From Ophiura sarsii (taxonomy: Eukaryota; Echinodermata; Ophiuroidea; Amphilepidida; Ophiuridae): DNA of 64,000 nucleotides. Made by a program: the position numbers and the translations under genes. The stretch lies in contig CM069446.1 of the NCBI GenBank assembly GCA_035610835.1, forward strand, positions 66,697,062 to 66,761,061, read 5' to 3'. This document shows positions 23,131 through 34,814 of the stretch, piece by piece; the stretch's first letter is position 1, and every line of letters starts with the position of its first letter. The notes below the pieces were generated by a model that saw only the letters and a list, made by a program, of their open reading frames with translations, was not told the DNA's origin and searched no databases.

Positions 23131-26100
23131 AGCGCATTGTGGGTGTGTAAGCAAAAGGTCAAGGTACTCATGTAGGATACTTCAGTAAAAGTTTCAGATG
23201 ACAAGTAAACGGTTCCATAAATTTACACCAAATAAGTAAATAGTATTCACAAGCCCATTTCTTTAAAAATGAGTAATTTATTTTGCCACCTGAAATTCAA
23301 GCAACTAGCAATTGTGCGTTTGTTATAAAGTTTTCAGAAAAGGGCAAAAAACAATTACTAATGCTTAATAATTTGCCCCATTGACTTGGCGAATAAAATA
23401 TAGTTCGTAGCTGTTTTGCTACTTACGTTGGTCTTATAGGCTGTACCATATTTGGAGTCGTGTATGGGCGCCCATATTATACGCTGGCAACTTTTTGTAG
23501 GGCGCGCTTGAACTTCTTTACGCGATGAACATTCGCACTGGAGGTATGAATTACCCTATATATATTATCAGGCCACCGACAGCTTTATTTGGCGGAACCC
23601 GTTTAAAAAATAAACCCATTCGTCTTGTGTGTGATGCCAAGTGACGCTCGGAGCCATCAATACCGCGTACTGGTTCACCCATGGGGACCGCCATTACCAT
23701 GCTGAAGTCACTTCAGCATACTTCAGCATGGTAATTTTGGAGTTCAGCATGGACAATTTGAATCCAAATTTTGTACATTTTCACTATCCCAAAGTGCTTT
23801 GCGTCAATGGAGCAAATAAACCGCCAATCTGAACTACTGCGCAAGCGCGTAAATTCGTTGCAGACGATAATTCAAAATAGCGATTTCTTATACTTCGATA
23901 CCCACCGTTCGGACTAAAATTGTAACTTTACGAGTATGTCTCGACATATGACCGTCAGTCAAAATATTTTCCTTAGAGATATAGCTACATTTCTGTATAT
24001 GTGACTGTTTTCTATCTTTCAAGAGTGCATAGGAAATAGCATTTATACGTCCCGAAAATTGACACATAATACGATCGTTATTTTACGTTCGCACTAGTCT
24101 CTTACACAGCTACAGAGTAACACTACCAAGTGTTGACATTATAGTGGATCGTTAATTACAGTATTTATGTGTCAAAGATTGCCTAATGGTGACGCATGCT
24201 GGGATTTAATTTTCAGACCGGATTGGCTCGAATAATGGCAACTCGCATAGGGAACCGGGTTTCGCTGGGCGTTTCCCATCCCGAGTTTATATATCCCTGA
24301 TATTATGGTCTCATATAGTGCGTATATATGGAGCGAAAACCGATCGAATTTCCCGTTGATATTCAAAACCACACCCACTATAAAAGAGTATAGAATACGC
24401 ACTTACTATACCTCTCTCACATTGAGATGATATATGGGGGGGGGGGGGGGGGGGGACACGCCCACTTCCTACATAGTGGAATGTGGACAAGCATCGTCAT
24501 AAAATGTTGGAGGATTTTGCTCAATATACGGCAACTTTGGACATTTTATAGCGACTTTGGGGATTTTTAAATACAAATGCAGTTTAAAGGTCCCACCAAG
24601 TGTGCATCATTTGGATGCCACGAGTGAGACGGCCCTCATCAATGACTTTTAATATTTAGTTATGGAAATGCACGAAAATGGATTTGTGTATATTATTTTA
24701 CCGAACTTGGTGATGTAAAAACGTTTACGGTTGATTTCAACCTATTATGTTGAAGAAAATCCTCCGAACATTTGGACAAAATTCATTCTTATGACCTACC
24801 GTATCTGAACTTGTAAAAGAAATTCTCTGAATCTGAATTCCATTGAATTTTCAATTGGTAATTTTACTTAGTCGTTCCTACTATTTTTATATCAAGATCT
24901 ACACCTTAACTTCAACCCATACTCAGAATGGCAATGCCACTTTTACCCAGATTTGAGTATTGCTTTTAAAACAATAGAGTATTATTATGTTATTTAGCTG
25001 GGCAATAAATAAAGTTATTTCATTATTAATTTGAACATGAAAAGGTGGGGTTTTTTTCAATTCGTTTTACATGGCAATGATCCAGTGACTTCACCCGCTC
25101 GAGGAGAGAAATGTACTATGGACTGCTTCCCTTTTTTGACAAAAGGAAAAACATCAGCTTTCATTTGATTTTGGCAAGTGTTTTTATTTCCAAATGGTAT
25201 ACAATCCAGTATTATGGTTTTCAAAAACAAACCCTTGGACTGTTTTTTACTGCTTTTTGCTACATTTTGCGTATGTTTTGTGTTGTTTTCTTAGATGAAA
25301 CAAAGGTAAAATAAGAAATGGGACAACACCTAGATGTCTTGATTACCACACTATGTTTGGATTTGATAAAAATAATCAAAAAAGAAAACACGTACGTTGC
25401 AAAGCTATGTATTAGTCAATTTATATAAGTATAGTAAAACCCGATTTATTTGATTTTTTGTTCAAAAAGAGTTGAACATGAGAAAATTTCAAAAGAATAT
25501 TTTTGATATGTATGTGATTGTTTAAAAACAAATGTGTAGATGAATGAATTATATTTAATATGCTATGAATATATGATGCGAAATGTGAACGTATGATCAA
25601 ATAATAATATTATAATATGTAATATAGCGTGTCTCAAAAGATTGGGTTCAGAGGTTTGCAAGCGGGTAATTTTGTAATGAATGTGAATTTCATAGAAGAC
25701 CATTGTATTTTTTTGATCGAACAGTTACACTGAAATAATCGAGACCAAGCTTTCCGTACATGATACAACGCAACATTTTCCAAACAGCAACATCATCGTT
25801 CACGGGCTCGTTTTATACGGTACATTTTCAGTGAGTTTAGATCAGAGTTCCTAAAACAATTTGATGCCGCCCACATCAAAATCAGGTTATCGAAAGTGAC
25901 TAGGACATTTTGAGTCTTTTGAATTAACGGAAATTGAAGTATCGCCAACAAATGTTGAAATTCTGACCTCATTACGTTGGTAAACTAACATGAGTAAATT
26001 TAGTTTAATCAAATGTTTAATTGCCAAAATGAATATCATTATTTTGACGTTAACATTTCTACATAATAGGTAGTATCAGTATGTGTAACTGATAATTTCG

Positions 26101-27300
26101 TGTTCAATATGACTTGAATGCGACTTGACCTTGCCTGATAGGACTTGACCTAAACTGTGCAAATTGGCCACTAACTTAAAGTTGTATTAGACTCCTGCAT
26201 GTATTTTGGATTCCCCTCGGCCTTTATTTTATTTTGCTCCCTTTCTGAAATGTAACCATAATGAATGTTGCCACTAGGTATCCTTAAAATGAGAACATTG
26301 CCTGTCAACTTGTTGAGCCATAAATAGTCCGTTGTCTGAGGGGGGTTCCGTGCGCATGAGAGACCTTCGGTTACTCTTCACAGCAATGACCAATACCATC
26401 ACACATATCAAAAAAGTCGGGTTAGACAATACGTAAATTGACAGATTTTCCGATAGAGGGCGTTTTCAAAATGGCCACCAAAATCATATGGCCTATAAAG
26501 GCTTAAATAATGTTTAATGATACCTTTATCATAAGCCCGTAATAATTTCCAAAATGGCCGCCAATTTGTTAAAAGGTCAAAGTAAGATATTTGACATTGA
26601 TTCCAATAGTTCCATGATACTTAAAGGGGTGAAAAGGGGTTCTTATGTTAATAATACATTTCTATGGCTAGGAGAAGTATGGCGGTTGAAGAATGTTGTC
26701 ACGCCAATTTATTAAGTCTATGGTTTTATCTTCTGAATTTAAAGGGAATGATAAAAGGTAACTAAAGAATAAGCATGATTATCATTTCCAAAGATAAACA
26801 ATTACCAACATTTGAGTATTTTGTGCAATATAAAAAGATAGGTAAATGATAGGAATAGGAATGATAAAATGTTTTTTCATGACTCCAATGTCACTATAAA
26901 TAAATGTTAGTCTACTGTGTAGGTTTATGATGATTCTTATTAGGTAAGACATTTAACTCTTTTTAGGCTAACAAGACATCATTTCAAACAGTTAATACAT
27001 TATTATTGAGTATCGTACCATCAAAAGGTTAAAGCTACTAACGGCATGAACTAGCCGAATGTATTTTGAAATCAAAATTGATAAGTATGTCAACGGACTT
27101 CAATTTCCTATGTCTAATTTCGCAAATTCAGCAGCGATCTTTGATATCTTTAAGTTACACATTTATTTTATATCCGATTTACATGGCATGGACGACCCCT
27201 AGTGCAGCATTCTAAATATTATCTTATTCCATATGTATCCCAATCACTATCAGAAAGCATGTACATAATACAAACACTGCAAAATAGAAAGAGAGAGGTA
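23131..27300. other. About 4.2 kb without a recognisable gene
   Basis: AT-rich. Noted items: a palindrome built on ATTACCATGCTGAAGT at 23692-23735; a G homopolymer of about 20 near 24436; a GTGTCTCAAAAGATTGGG word near 25630 like a transposon end; GTTTTCAAAATGGCCACC and related words near 26460-26570. The small open frames (23641, 24172, 25111) have no family motifs or paired splice sites. Confidence 0.45.
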
Positions 27301-27324
27301 ATAATTTTTAATCTGGTGATCTTA

Positions 27325-27520
27325 ACACTTTCCTCGCGACAGGCGTCAGCAGACGACATTCCAAAAGTGTACACTTTTTAAAAAGAAAACTATTGAATCT
27401 CATTACCATATTTGAGATCTCCTTGAGAAATGCATTACAATACATGTAGGTACAAACATGTCTAGTATTGGTTCAGTAATTCTTGATATAAGATTTTGAA
27501 ATTTGGGAAAGATTTCTGAA
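27325..27520 (+). repeat. Dispersed repeat, copy B
   Basis: Diverged copy of 19475-19720, recognisable by GACAGGCGTCAGCAGACGAC and AGAAATGCATTACAATAC against AGAAATGCATCAAAATAA. Confidence 0.6.
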
Positions 27521-27599
27521 AAAAACTGTAGGCCTATAATTGATTCTCAAATTTTTGTATAAGTTCATCAGGTTTGTTAGGATAATGTAGAAACATCGT

Positions 27600-28110
27600 T
27601 ATTATGAAAACCAGTGATTGAGGTAAATAAATCGAGATTTACTCACCAACTAACGTTTCGATCCACATGCTGAAACCGCAGGAACTGTTGTTGCCAGAAA
27701 CGCGGGAATCAGGGTTGCCTGATTCTTTCTTTAGCAGCGGATTACAGAGATTACTCCGCATGTAGTTGCCCTCGTCACGGTTCATCAATTTGCTCTTGGC
27801 TCTATTCTTAATATCCATATCGCTTCCATTTTCCACCGTGTTATACGTTCCTCATCTTTGTCTATTATCCTTGCCTCCTTCCAGTCTATTATGTGATTAT
27901 TTCTCGCCGCATGATCCGAGATGGCCGATTTATTCTGCTCGCTTTCCGACGCTTTCCTTTCTGCTCTGGTGTATTTCTTTGTACATGCCTTTTCAACGTC
28001 CTTTTTGTGTCCAGACATTCTAGTACCACACAAACGCCTGTTTCACCAATGTACGATAATAGTCACAAGATAAGCAGGGAATTTCATATATACAATTGGC
28101 ATTATCCACT
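27600..28110 (-). pseudogene. Penelope-like element GIY-YIG endonuclease fragment
   Basis: Minus strand: IYEIPC, then YIGETG, then after a one-base frameshift GTRMSGHKKDVEKA, RAERKASESEQNKSAISDHA, ARNNHIIDWKEARI and MNRDEGNYMRSNLCNP. This is the order seen in the C-terminal GIY-YIG nuclease domain of Penelope-like retroelements. The frameshift lies between the YIGETG and GTR motifs near 28030. No reverse transcriptase part was found, so it is a truncated dead copy. The Y of YIG, the R of GTR and the downstream E are still visible. Confidence 0.8.
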
Positions 28111-28124
28111 TATTTGAGTTTATC

Positions 28125-28615
28125 CTTGGGGTTCTGTTATACGTGTCAACGAATTATTTCTCATACTGAGAAACTCTAAGTGAGTCAGGAAATTTAATTC
28201 AGGGCATTGTTCTAATTTATTTCCAGAGAGCTCAAGAACAGATACTTTCGGTATATTTTTGAATATTTCTAAATCTAATTATCTTAAATTATTTTGCTCT
28301 AGGAATAGCAGTCGGAGATTGGATAACCCTTCAAACGTTGGTGTGGTTAATCTCACCAATTCGTTGGAATCCAAAAATAGAAATTCCAAATTACCTAATC
28401 CACGAAACACACTTTCAGGCAATGTAGATAATTTATTTCTGTCCAAGCCTAGCACTTTCAAGCTTTCCAAAGAATCAAATACAGTCGGGTGCAGTGTAAC
28501 AAGTTGATTTGCACCGAGAAACAATTCGGTCAAGTGTGAAAGTCCGGTGAACGTACCGGCTTGCAGTATGGTCAGTGCATTCTCTAGCAGTATCAGATAA
28601 TTGAGTCTAATTATT
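28125..28615 (-). pseudogene. Leucine-rich-repeat receptor fragment with an in-frame stop
   Basis: The minus strand gives about six LRRs in one frame: NYLILLENALTILQAGTF, HLTELFLGANQLVTL, SLKVLGLDRNKLSTLP, NLEFLFLDSNELVRL, NLRLLFLEQNNLR, then a TAA, then KVSVLELSGNKLEQCPELNF and LEFLSMRNNSL before a final stop. The 24-residue LxxLxLxxNxLxxL spacing with F at the end of each repeat fits extracellular LRRs of TLR or LGR-like receptors. The TAA near 28276 breaks an otherwise continuous frame. No signal peptide, LRR cap or membrane segment is present. The fragment abuts the L2 element start at about 28614. Which receptor family it comes from cannot be told. Confidence 0.65.
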
Positions 28616-30602
28616 GTACAAACATGCCCCAGTCAAAACCTCTACACGTAGTTCTCGGCGTAGACAACCGTGGTACTGTAGCGAGATTCACCAGGCTCGT
28701 CGTTTGCGTCGAAGACTTGAGAGAAGATGGCGAAAATCACGACTTGAAACTGATCGTCACGCTTTCTTTGTTCAACGGATTGCAACAAATTTACTAATTG
28801 AAAAGTCCAAACAGGAATATTATAAGAGTGAACTTGAAAATGCAGATTGTAAAACTGTTTTTAAGAAGGTGAATGGTTTGTTAAACAAAGGTAAAAAATC
28901 ATTACCTGCCCATGACTCGGCACAGGATCTGAGCAACGACTTCGCCGCTTATTTCACTGATAAGATCAAGACAATCTATCTTGCACTGACAGATGGACAG
29001 ATAGATAATGCAAATGACCAATCTAGTCCTACTGTCCATAACTCATCAAAGCTCTCCGAGTTTGAAAAGTTGAGTGAAAATGACGTCCTCAAGATGATAA
29101 ACAAAGCACCTACGAAGTCGTGTGCACTAGACCCTGTACCTACATGGTTCATGAAACAGAACATTGACTCATTTGTTCCAAGTATAACTCAGATTATCAA
29201 TGAATCACTTTCTACTGGTATATTCCCAACTAGTTTGAAGAATTCTATCATCACACCACTCATCAAGAAACCGTCGCTTGATCCAAACAATTTTAAAAAT
29301 TATAGGCCGGTATCTAACCTTTCATTCATATCAAAACTCATTGAAAAGCATGCTTGTGTAACACTTACAAACCATATCAATAAACACTGTTTGGCAGAGG
29401 AGTTACAGTCCGCCTATAAACAGGCTCATAGTACCGAGACTGCTTTAATGAAGGTTAAGGATGGACATCTTGACAAGGCTGGCACAGCGGCAAGGCGTAT
29501 TTTTGGTGCTGCTCGATTTGAGTAGTGCCTTTGATACCATAGGTCATGATATCCTTATGGACAGGTTATTTGATCTTGGTGTACGTGATAGAGTCCTTCA
29601 ATGGTTTAAGTCATATCTGTCTAATAGACCTAGTAGAGTATGCATAAATGGTGTGTTTTCTGAACCACAAACCTCGGAGATTGGCTTACCCCAAGGCTCC
29701 ATAGTGGGGCCACTTGGATTTACTATTTATGTTTTACCTATTGGCCGTATAATTAGATCATTTGATCTCGAGTTCCACATGTACGCTGATGATATACAAC
29801 TATACACTACTTTCAATCCACAGGACCCTTCTTCCATCACCGCTGCTCTGAACAAACTGTCATGTTGCATTGATGCTCTAAAACAATGGATGAAGTGCAA
29901 TATGCTGAAGCTCAATGACGACAAGACTGAGTTTTTTGTTGCTATTCCATCTCACCTTCAGAGTAGCATGGGCCCTGTGTTGTTGCGTGTTGGAGATGTT
30001 TAAATCTCCCCCACCGGAATTTAGGGGTAATGTTCGATTCTTGTATGTCAATGTCCAAACATGTAAAATGTCTTTGCTCAAACCTGACATATCATCTTCG
30101 CAATATTTCTCGAATAAGGAGATTTCTTGATCGCGATACTTGCCATCTTGTTATCCGCGCACTAATCTTGTCCAAGATTGATTACGGAAGTGGCCTGCTT
30201 CTTGGTGCCAACAAGACAGACATAAGCAGGCTGCAACGTATTCAGAATTGGGCCGCGAAGATGATATGTCAAGTTCGTAAACAGGACCATGCCACACCAT
30301 GTCTACATGCATTACATTGGCTTCCTGTTGAAAAGAGGATTGTTTTTAAAATTATGTTATTTGTATATAAATGCCTCAACCATATGGCACCCAGTTACAT
30401 CGCTTCAACGCTCACCATCTATCACCCTGCTCGACCTAACCTGCGTTCAGCATCAGACACCACCCGTCTAACTGTTCATAAAACCACCAAGCTCCTACAG
30501 TCTGCTGAACGTAGGACATTTTATTACACTGCCCCCTCCATCTGGAATGACCTCCCAATTCACATCAGAGAGTCTCCATTTGTACACAGAAAACTTTTCT
30601 GA
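28614..30602 (+). pseudogene. L2-type non-LTR retrotransposon reverse transcriptase, frameshifted
   Basis: Three overlapping frames make one RT. Frame 1 (28614-29460): basic RRRQPWYCSEIHQARRLRRR, CALDPVPTWFMKQ, NYRPVSNLSFISKLIEKH, LQSAYKQAHSTETALMKV. Frame 2 (29461-30003): LVLLDLSSAFDTIGHDIL (palm Asp present), LPQGSIVGP, FHMYADDIQLY (catalytic DD present), WMKCNMLKLNDDKTEF. Frame 3 (30030-30602): SKIDYGSGLLLGA, LQRIQNWAAKMI, LHWLPVEKRI, AERRTFYYTAPSIWNDLP. Frameshifts lie near 29460 and 30000-30030, with a stop at the end of frame 2. The APE endonuclease is missing. Motif wording fits the L2 clade best; CR1 is the alternative. Confidence 0.85.
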
Positions 30603-31271
30603 GTCGAGCGACTCGCTTACGTGAGTAATCATTTTGTCCGTGAGGCGACCCGCTTTCAGAATGTATGCGAGTCATATTACACACTTTAAGCGAGTCAAAT
30701 GACCCATGTAAGTAGGTATAATTGGTATGAAAGTGGGTCATTGGTAATTGATTGACCCACTTGTGCGAGTCACATTACTCACTGAAAGTACAAATGTCTC
30801 AAGTGACCTATTTAAATAGGTCAATTGACCTGCCTACGTGGGTCACATTACTCAGTTAGGTGGGTATTCATTTTTGTCCGTGAGGCGACCCGTTCAACAA
30901 TCGAGTGAGTCAATGGACACACTTCCAACTCAACGTGAGTCAAATGACTCGGATCTGTTAAACAATTCCAGTGAGTCAATGGACACACTTCAAAGTCAAA
31001 GCGAGTCAAATGACTCAGATCTGTTTAACAATTCCAGTGAGTCAATGGACACACTTCAAACTCAAAGTGAGTCTAATGACTCACATCTGTTTAACAATTC
31101 CATTGAGTCAATGGACACACTTCAAACTCAAAGTAAGTCAAATGACTCGGATCTGTTTAACAATTCAAGTGAGTCAATCGACACACTTCATACTGAAAGT
31201 GAGTCAAATCCATTTAACAATTCAAGCGAGTCAATGGACACACTTTAAAGCGAGTCAAATGACTCGGACAG
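30603..31271 (+). repeat. TGAGTCA-rich minisatellite, 66-bp unit
   Basis: GAGTCAATGGACACACTTC begins units at 30907, 30973, 31039, 31105, 31171 and a shortened one at 31228. Each unit also holds a second half with GAGTCAAATGACTC, so the 66-bp unit is two related 33-bp halves. It starts right after the L2 stop; 30603-30900 is made of looser related words (GCGAGTCATATTAC, GTGGGTCACATTACTC). Because 66 is divisible by 3, an open frame encodes 22-residue repeats (ESMDTLQTQSESNDSDLFNN). I see no reason to call it a gene. Confidence 0.85.
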
Positions 31272-31403
31272 ATAATTCCAAATGATACACACATTACAAA
31301 ACAATGAGATTTGATGTCAGTGAATTTATTGACTCCATCATTAATATTTTCATACACAAATTCAAATGCCAAAGATGAGTAATGGTACTCTTTAGTATTA
31401 CAT

Positions 31404-32449
31404 TGGCAGGACTAAGGAAAGGTTTTTGGAATTTTGTGAGTGCTGTAATTATTGAACTATTAATGCATCTAAAAGTATACATTTTTGGATGGAATTTGGG
31501 TCAGAGAATCCATTTTTGGCAACGATTTTGACCAAAAATGTTGATTTTTTGAGAAAATCATAAATAAAATCACTTTTGACCAATTTTTCTTGGGAAAAAG
31601 TAAAGACACTCTAACTTAGGGCGTGTTCTCACTGCGAATGTGGACTCATACCTAGGTGCGAGTCTGCATGCATAACAGTGATGTTGCGTTCTCATTGTGC
31701 GATTAAAATACATCAAAATACCGATGTGGTATCGAGTCCACTTACCCGGATGTTACTTGTTTACAAGTTTAAGCGAGTGCGCCGTGCGTACTTACTGCGT
31801 AAATACCACGCGTGCATGACATTTAGCCGCGTGAAATTGCATTTTGAAGCGCGCGGCGGCGCAGTCTGACGCAGCGCAACATGCTTGTTATTGTGGAACA
31901 AGTGGTACGAGTCCACATACGATAAGTAAAACGCGTTCTCACTAGCGATTTTGATACCATGTCCTAGGTGCGAGACTACCTCTTCGAGTAGGTTTCGACC
32001 CTACATCGTTGATGTAGGGTCAAACCCCCTTATTGCGCGTTCCTACTAGGCTTGGAAGTAGGTTCGATGTAGCATCGAGTCCACGTCCTGGTATCAAACA
32101 GCCACAGTGGGAACGGGTCGGTTTTCTAATTTTTTTCACCTAAACTTTGTTATTGAAATTTTGACCAAAAGTGCCCAAAAGGTTAAATAATGAAAAAACC
32201 TACCCCAAGTTTGTGTCTTTACATGCCACTTGGGCATATTTTACTAAAAATGTCAGTAACTGTTTGGTTTTTTTGGGCAATCTGTAAAAAAAATAAGAAT
32301 ATTTGGTTAAAAATTGATGCCAAAAATGGATTCTCTGACCCATTTTCTTTACAAAAATGTATACTTTTATATTCAAGTAACTCATAGTTCAAAAATTACA
32401 GCACTCGAAAAATGCAAAAAGTGACTTCTTGAGTCCCGCCATAAGTAGG
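31404..32449. mobile_element. Relative of the 7596 TTAA MITE, interrupted
   Basis: Inverted arms share TTTTGTGAGTGCTGTAATTA, AAAGTATACATTTTTGG and GGTCAGAGAATCC words with 7596-8115. The terminal TTAA is not preserved. Comparison with the 7596 copy shows that extra GC-richer sequence (about 31620-32120) is inserted between ACTTAGGG and TCGGTTTTCTAA. Confidence 0.65.
31620..32120. mobile_element. Nested element with repeated GTTCTCACT motifs
   Basis: Left CGTGTTCTCACTG and right CAGTGGGAACGGG are approximate inverses. Similar words recur inside (GCGTTCTCATT at 31684, GCGTTCTCACTAGCG at 31933, GCGTTCCTACTAG at 32037), along with repeated ATCGAGTCCAC/TGGACTC words. GC-richer than its host. The small open frame at 31678 is not supported as a gene. 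Confidence 0.55.
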
Positions 32450-33265
32450 TGGTTTATCTTTAACTTTGATATCAATTTTGACAACTTGACCGGATGCGAA
32501 TCAACACTAGTCATGACAATTATAATAATGATAATAATAAATTTACATACAATAATATTAATCAGAACCTCTAATATAATTTGGGGGAGTAATTCTGTTA
32601 TACCCTTCACAGGGGTATTCATAGTGCGTAATTTTTAAGAACGACGCATACTACCGATGTTGGTGTGTAGGGTATAACAGAATTATGCCAATTTGGGTAA
32701 TGTGGATATGCTAAAACCAAAGCATAAAGATAAATTGGAATGACAAAATGTGTGTAAAATTAGGCAACATATCCACTAAATCAATTTGGAATTAAATATG
32801 TCGAAAAGTCATCAGTAGTATTCAATCCAAAAAGATTCAAAATATAACGACTAAAATTTGGAAATAGAACGTATTATACTAATACACAAAGCAAAAATAC
32901 AGAATAACAGTATAATACAAGTTTAACCCATCATCAACAATTGAATAAATATCGCACATGGCAAATACACAATATGATATTATCTGCTCGCCGTGAGATT
33001 CATTTGAGCGTATCAACCAAATCTCACCACAGACATACATGTATCATAAACGATGAATTTGAGAAGTAAGCAGCCAATGTCTTTATTAAAAGAATTTGGA
33101 CCTACATTACAAATTACTGTGACCAAACACATATTATTGTTACAAAAACATGATTATAAACTTAATTTGGATTCACATTGACTATCCCAAATATTAAACA
33201 TTTAGCAATCATGGAACTCAAAATATACCAAACAAATAAATCATAAGGTTGTATGAGTCTAAGCT
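32450..33265. other. AT-rich non-genic sequence
   Basis: Contains one small palindrome (TAATTCTGTTATACCCTTC at 32590 with its inverse near 32670-32690). Nothing else recognised. Confidence 0.45.
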
Positions 33266-33725
33266 GCTCCAAAAAGGTTTGGATTTTTTCCCCTCAAGCA
33301 CAAGATTCTCAAATATCGCGGGATATGCTCATTTAGTGTCATATATCCATGTAAAGCTGACGGACCAGCTACTCGTTTGAGAACATGGCGAGGTCACAAT
33401 CTGAATGCGCCAAAATCAACACTATTTCATGCTCAAAAGAACGTCTGTTCAATGAAGTGTTACGGTACATTGACCACTACAGTGTAGTAGTGTGATGATC
33501 TATCGATTTTTAAGCACAAAATAGTGTTGATGTTGGCACTTTCAGGTTGCAACCTCCCCATGTTCTCAAGCATGTGGCTGAGCACTGGAACAAGGGATTG
33601 CTTCAAATTGGATAGCATTGTAAATATGAACACATCAGCTTTTAACTGACACTAAATGAACATATCCAGATATATTTGAACAAATTGTGATTGAAAAAAA
33701 ATTTCAAACTTTGTTTGAGCAGTTT
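33266..33725. mobile_element. Foldback element with CTGCTCCAAAAA-type ends, copy 1
   Basis: CTGCTCCAAAAAGGTTTGGA at the left is inversely matched by TTTCAAACTTTGTTTGAGCAG at the right (20 of these bases compared). The arms share AAATATCGCGGGATATG-like and AAAGCTGA/TCAGCTTT words and the centre is also palindromic (GAGAACATGG against CCATGTTCTC). Almost a full hairpin. Confidence 0.7.
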
Positions 33726-34274
33726 ATAAACAATTCAAAACCTTCCAAAGTTTCCACTCTATCAAATTCATGTGAAAACAATAAAGTTATTCCAACTTCA
33801 TCCATAATAAAACATGACATGAGCACTTTGCAGAGCACTCACATTTGGGATGAATTTGGCTTGAAGTCATCATAATCATAGAGGCACTAAATCAAAAGAT
33901 TAAATCAAACAAGTCGAATGAAACCATACTTGAATAATAGAAATAAGAATTTGAAATACCAAAGACATGCAAGATAATTGCAAGTTTTATACGTATTATA
34001 ATAATCTCAAAGTCCAAAATAAATCACTAACAATATTCAATATCAAGTTCATTGACCTATGTAGCTAGGTGGTAAATAAACAATTGGATGGTCAAGCAAT
34101 CTCAAGTGGCCAATTTGCAGCCCATTGAGATGAGAGAGCAAGCCTGACTAATTTACATGAAATGGCTTGGGTTGTACTCAGTCATGCACAGGCCTATCAT
34201 AAATTTGAGTTTCGCAAAGTTGAATTTTCAAAGACTTCCAAAATTACTCGCAAAGGTCTACCATATCAAAATAA

Positions 34275-34714
34275 ACTGCTCCAAAAAAAGTTGATTTTTT
34301 TTTCAATCACAATTTGTTCAAATATCGCGGGATATGTTCATTAAGTTTTATATATTCACGTAAAGCTGATATGTGTTCATCTTTACAATGATACAAAATT
34401 TGAAGCAATCCCTTGCTCCAGTGCTCAGCTACTTGCTCGAGAACATGGGGGGGGGGGGGGGGTCACAATCTGAATGTGCCAAAATCAACACTATTTCGTG
34501 CTCAAAAGAACATTTTTGTTGTCTGTTCAATGAAGTGTTACATAGACCACTACAGTGTAGTGTGATGATTTTTCAGCACAAAATAGTGTTGTTTTTGGCA
34601 CTTTCAGATTGCGACCTCCCCATGTGGCTGAGCACTGGAAAAAGGGATTGCTTCAAATTGGATATCATTGTTGATGAACACATCAGCTTTTACATGATAT
34701 ATTAAACTAAATGA
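34275..34714. mobile_element. Foldback element, copy 2, cut by assembly gap
   Basis: Starts CTGCTCCAAAAAAAGTTGAT and repeats copy 1 (AATATCGCGGGATATGTTCA, CTCGAGAACATGG), with a G homopolymer of about 17 at 34446. The right arm runs into the N gap, so a long hairpin is the likely cause of the assembly break. Confidence 0.65.
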
Positions 34715-34814
34715 NNNNNNNNNNNNNNNNNNNNNNNNNNNNNNNNNNNNNNNNNNNNNNNNNNNNNNNNNNNNNNNNNNNNNNNNNNNNNNNNNNNNNN
34801 NNNNNNNNNNNNNN
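34715..34814. other. Assembly gap of 100 N
   Basis: Exactly 100 N, the usual placeholder for a gap of unknown size. Confidence 0.95.

Noticed and set aside
30838..31248. Gene for a 22-residue repeat protein
   Set aside because: No start context, splice site or flanking coding evidence; explained by a 66-bp minisatellite whose unit is a multiple of 3.
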